Of a stretch of DNA of 6,556 nucleotides, positions 4,268 through 6,556 are shown piece by piece (the first letter of the stretch is position 1; each line of letters opens with the position of its first letter). This DNA comes from an uncultured Eubacteriales bacterium. Its GTDB lineage: Bacteria; Bacillota; Clostridia; Christensenellales; UBA1242. Position numbers and translations under genes: made by a program. Below the pieces are notes generated by a model that saw only the letters and a list, made by a program, of their open reading frames with translations, had not been told where the DNA came from and ran no database searches. Where the stretch lies: contig CARBWQ010000050.1 in the NCBI GenBank assembly GCA_948949055.1, forward strand, positions 1 to 6,556. Direction: 5' to 3'.

Positions 4268-5516
4268 AGTTTTTGTTGTCATCTAAAATTTCTTCGTTTA
4301 TTATATTGTTATCATCTTGTGTTGCAGTGTCGTCATATTTAACTTCGGCATTCACTGGAATTTCATTATGATCATTATAATTGCCATAATTGTATATGTT
4401 TGGATTTAATCGGTATGTGTCGATGTTTCTATTGAATGGATAGAAGGTGTCTGTATTTCGTGTTGGATTAAATTGAAAACCATTTGTTAAACCATTATAG
4501 CCAAAGGTGTTATATCCATTAAATCCGTTAAAACCATTATTAAATCTGCCGAACATAAAGTTATTGCCAGAATAGGGATTGTTGTAGTTATAGGCGTTGT
4601 ATCCAAAATTATTATAAGGGGCAATGTATGGTCTGCTGAAATAATTTTGATTGTTGAAATTTGGATTGATAGGATAGTTGTTATTGTTGATATAATTGTT
4701 TAATCGTTGTTTATTTTCTGATATTTTTTCGTAAGGACTATAACTATCTATATTTTTTTTGAAAAATCTTTCTTCCTTCTTTTTCTCTTTGTTTTGTGTT
4801 GAATTTTCATTGTTTGTGCTTTCAGATTGTTTAATTTCTGGAACTTCTTCAATTTCGTTTACTATTGGATTGAAATTTGTTGTATTATTATCGCTTTCTG
4901 TAATATTTGATGTGTCATTTTTTTCATCGTTGACGATATAGTCTTTGAACACAATTTGATAAGTTTGAGTGAGGTCATTATATAAATTACAAAGGCAGAT
5001 AAATCTTTCATTCATTATGTTGTAAAGTGTGAGATAGGAGCTTTCTATACTTTCTGTAAGTTCATTTGTTTTTTTAGTGTTCTTTTTTATTTCGTTAACA
5101 ATATTTTTGACGTTTGCTTTGGTATTTTTAAGTTGCAGAGAGTATCTTTTTAAGTCATTAGCGAGAGATAAAATTGCTTTGTTTTCATTCTTAGTTAATT
5201 TTAGTTCATCAAAAGAGTAGGATTTGATATAAGCATTTAGTGCTAAAACTTGATGTCTAATTTCATCTTCTCTAATCATGTTGTTGTATGATAATATCTT
5301 ATAATTTTGTAGGTTATCTAGGCTTGTTCTAGAAGTGTTGTAAAATGAGGAGGGACTTACATCAGCTACTTCGCTAGTATTTGTTGAACTGACTATTTGA
5401 GCAACATTGTCAAGCTGGGAAGTTAATTGTGTTAGTGCTTTTGTATTATTGCTTGAACATCCAATCATTGTAACAGCAATTAAAATTATAAGAAAAGAAA
5501 GTGTAAGTTTTTTCAT
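4266..5516 (-). CDS. Asn/Tyr-rich lipoprotein of unknown function
   Basis: A 416-residue protein whose family I do not recognise. It begins with a lipoprotein signal: MKK, a hydrophobic core (4-18) and lipobox MIGC with Cys20 as the lipidated residue. After a Ser/Thr-rich linker, residues about 80-190 are predicted helical, with coiled-coil-like Leu/Lys/Asn spacing and two cysteines (ICLC, 173-176). An acidic, Asn/Ser-rich linker with a KEKKKEER patch covers 195-250. Residues 271-385 are low complexity, dominated by Asn, Tyr, Phe, Gly and Pro (for example NNGFNGFNGYNTFGYNG, 326-342). The tail (391-416) is acidic. The ATG has AGGAGG at ideal spacing. It lies between spoIIA and spoVA in opposite orientation, behind a forespore-like promoter, so a spore envelope role is an inference. 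It could instead be an ordinary cell-surface lipoprotein. Confidence 0.88.
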   Translation of the reverse strand: MKKLTLSFLIILIAVTMIGCSSNNTKALTQLTSQLDNVAQIVSSTNTSEVADVSPSSFYNTSRTSLDNLQNYKILSYNNMIREDEIRHQVLALNAYIKSYSFDELKLTKNENKAILSLANDLKRYSLQLKNTKANVKNIVNEIKKNTKKTNELTESIESSYLTLYNIMNERFICLCNLYNDLTQTYQIVFKDYIVNDEKNDTSNITESDNNTTNFNPIVNEIEEVPEIKQSESTNNENSTQNKEKKKEERFFKKNIDSYSPYEKISENKQRLNNYINNNNYPINPNFNNQNYFSRPYIAPYNNFGYNAYNYNNPYSGNNFMFGRFNNGFNGFNGYNTFGYNGLTNGFQFNPTRNTDTFYPFNRNIDTYRLNPNIYNYGNYNDHNEIPVNAEVKYDDTATQDDNNIINEEILDDNKN

Positions 5517-5549
5517 TTTTCCTCCTATTGCAAAAATAAAGTGCTAATT

Positions 5550-5578
5550 TAGTGTGTTCAGTGATAATCATTTTATAC
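5550..5578 (-). promoter_or_regulatory. SigG-like promoter candidate for the lipoprotein gene
   Basis: On the minus strand, GTATA (5578-5574), a 17-base spacer and CACACTA (5556-5550) resemble the SigG pattern (GMATR, 17-18 bases, CATNNTA) with one mismatch in each element. The predicted leader is about 25 bases and contains the AGGAGG ribosome binding site. An alternative vegetative promoter lies just upstream at 5580-5608. Confidence 0.4.
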
Positions 5579-5579
5579 C

Positions 5580-5608
5580 TTTATGTTTATCTTTAAAAAA
5601 GCTGTCAA
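5580..5608 (-). promoter_or_regulatory. Alternative SigA-type promoter for the lipoprotein gene
   Basis: On the minus strand, a perfect TTGACA (5608-5603), a 17-base spacer and CATAAA (5585-5580, 4 of 6 matches) could drive the lipoprotein gene in vegetative cells with a leader of about 55 bases. It sits immediately upstream of the SigG-like elements, so the gene may have two promoters or only one of these is real. Confidence 0.4.
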
Positions 5609-5629
5609 TAATTAATCAGGAGATTATTT

Positions 5630-6076
5630 ATGGACGATAAAAAAAGAAATGAAGGTTATAACAAGTATGTAAAAGCAAAGATACCTAAAACTAGACCTTG
5701 GCCAAGTCTATTCAATTCCTTTTTAGTGGGAGGAATTATTTGTTGTCTGGGACAGGGCATTAATGATTTGATATTGTTGTGGTTCCCAAATATGGCAGAG
5801 CAAACTGCGTGGGCGTTTACTTTGATTTGCTTAATCTTTTTAGCATCATTCCTTACAGGAATTGGTGTTTATGACAAAATCGGAAAGTTTGCAGGTGGTG
5901 GATCTATTGTTCCTATTACTGGATTTTCAAATTCGATAACTTCGCCAGCACTTGAATTTAAACATGAAGGTATTATATATGGTATTTGTGTAAAAATGTT
6001 TACTATTGCTGGACCGGTAATTGTTGTAGGTATAATTTCAAGTATAGCTGTTGGGCTAATATATTTGTTTATCTAA
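5630..6076 (+). CDS. spoVAC: SpoVAC, stage V sporulation protein AC
   Basis: A 148-residue membrane protein of normal length for SpoVAC, a core part of the inner-membrane channel that moves dipicolinic acid (Ca-DPA) into the forespore and out on germination. A basic, hydrophilic N-terminus (1-25) is followed by hydrophobic segments at about 29-51 (FLVGGIICCLGQ), 59-78 and 121-148. The conserved linker GVYDKIGKFAGGGSIVPITG (78-97) and the motif FSNSITSPALEFKHEG (98-113) are family hallmarks. The ATG at 5630 follows TCAGGAGA. It is the first gene of the spoVA cluster, 11 bases ahead of spoVAD. No convincing SigG promoter was found in the 113-base gap upstream on this strand, although SigG control is expected from the family. 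Confidence 0.94.
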   Translation: MDDKKRNEGYNKYVKAKIPKTRPWPSLFNSFLVGGIICCLGQGINDLILLWFPNMAEQTAWAFTLICLIFLASFLTGIGVYDKIGKFAGGGSIVPITGFSNSITSPALEFKHEGIIYGICVKMFTIAGPVIVVGIISSIAVGLIYLFI

Positions 6077-6087
6077 TGAGGTGATTA

Positions 6088-6556
6088 ATGGGTAAAAGTC
6101 AAACGATAGTTTTTAAAAATAAGCCAGTTATTATTGGTAGCTACTCCATAGTTGGACCGAAAGAAGGTAAAGGTAACTTTGGACCTTATTTTAATTATGT
6201 TATGAAAGATGACACCTTTGGTGAAAAGTCATATGAAAAAGCAGAGAAGAAAATGCTTGAAAGTGCAATTGTTGGTGCTATTGAAGATGCTAAGATTAAA
6301 CCAAAGGACGTTCAATTAATTTTAGCAGGAGATTTGTTGAATCAAATTATCTCTTCATCTTATGCTGCACGAAACTTTGACGTGTCTTTTCTTGGACTTT
6401 TTGGTGCTTGTTCTACTATGGCTGAGAGTTTGGCAGTAGGATCGTCTTTTATTGATTCTAAACATTTTCAAAAGGTTGTATGTGCGACAGGCTCTCACTT
6501 TTCAACTGCTGAAAGACAATTTAGATTTCCTCTTGAACTTGGGAATCAAAGACCTC
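6088..6556 (+). CDS. spoVAD: SpoVAD, stage V sporulation protein AD (5' part)
   Basis: The first 156 residues of SpoVAD; the gene runs off the window. Full-length homologues have about 340 residues. SpoVAD has a thiolase/ketoacyl-synthase-like fold, sits at the spore inner membrane and binds dipicolinic acid. Visible family motifs are GPKEGKGNFG (23-32), LILAGDLLNQ (77-86), LFGACSTMAE (104-113) with Cys108 at the conserved active-site-like cysteine (about 110 in B. subtilis), and STAERQFRFP (139-148). The ATG at 6088 follows GAGGTGATTA and starts 11 bases after the spoVAC stop, so the two genes are clearly one operon. Further spoVA genes such as spoVAE are expected downstream. Confidence 0.95.
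   Translation, partial: MGKSQTIVFKNKPVIIGSYSIVGPKEGKGNFGPYFNYVMKDDTFGEKSYEKAEKKMLESAIVGAIEDAKIKPKDVQLILAGDLLNQIISSSYAARNFDVSFLGLFGACSTMAESLAVGSSFIDSKHFQKVVCATGSHFSTAERQFRFPLELGNQRP

Noticed and set aside
4360..4700. Repetitive-looking Asn/Tyr/Gly codon stretch as a possible DNA repeat array or CRISPR
   Set aside because: The units vary in length and sequence and are in frame with the lipoprotein, so this is low-complexity coding sequence. No constant repeat with spacers is present.
5569..5575. CATTTTA as a SigG -10 element for spoVAC on the plus strand
   Set aside because: No -35 element of the GMATR type lies 17-18 bases upstream, and the distance to the ATG gives no further support.

Overview
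The window comes from a low-GC, endospore-forming Firmicute. Three things show this: very AT-rich intergenic DNA with classic Rho-independent terminators, strong AGGAGG-type ribosome binding sites, and a complete spoIIAA-spoIIAB-sigF operon followed by spoVAC and spoVAD. The spoVA cluster starts directly with spoVAC, without the spoVAA/spoVAB that precede it in Bacillus subtilis. That layout is usual in Clostridia, so an (uncultured) clostridial lineage is my best guess; the species cannot be named from this sequence.

Layout. (1) 1-490: a tRNA cluster on the + strand, Phe(GAA), Thr(TGT) and Tyr(GTA), closed by a strong terminator. Between tRNA-Phe and tRNA-Thr lie two decayed tandem copies of tRNA-Phe. 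(2) 490-838: a 350-base AT-rich gap with no protein gene. It holds a well-formed minus-strand unit (promoter, two hairpins, terminator) that predicts a small RNA of about 70 nt. (3) 839-2667: a divergent pair sharing a 132-base promoter region. On the minus strand is a flavin-reductase-like protein with an unusual C-terminal domain; on the plus strand is a FabG-type short-chain dehydrogenase/reductase with its own terminator. (4) 2668-4267: the spoIIA operon, tightly packed, with an overlap between spoIIAB and sigF. It encodes the forespore sigma factor with its kinase/anti-sigma factor and anti-anti-sigma factor. (5) 4266-5516, minus strand: a large Asn/Tyr-rich lipoprotein of unknown function, convergent with sigF and sharing its terminator. 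(6) 5630-end: spoVAC and the first 156 codons of spoVAD, which encode parts of the channel that moves dipicolinic acid into the developing spore.

How it fits together. SpoIIAA, SpoIIAB and SigF form the partner-switching module that turns on forespore transcription. SpoVA proteins are made later in the forespore, classically under SigG. The lipoprotein gene sits between these two sporulation loci, and the sequence upstream of it resembles a SigG-type forespore promoter, so it may be an undescribed spore or forespore lipoprotein. The most interesting items are the candidate small RNA, this lipoprotein, the decaying tRNA-Phe array, and the flavin-reductase/PCP_red-like domain fusion.
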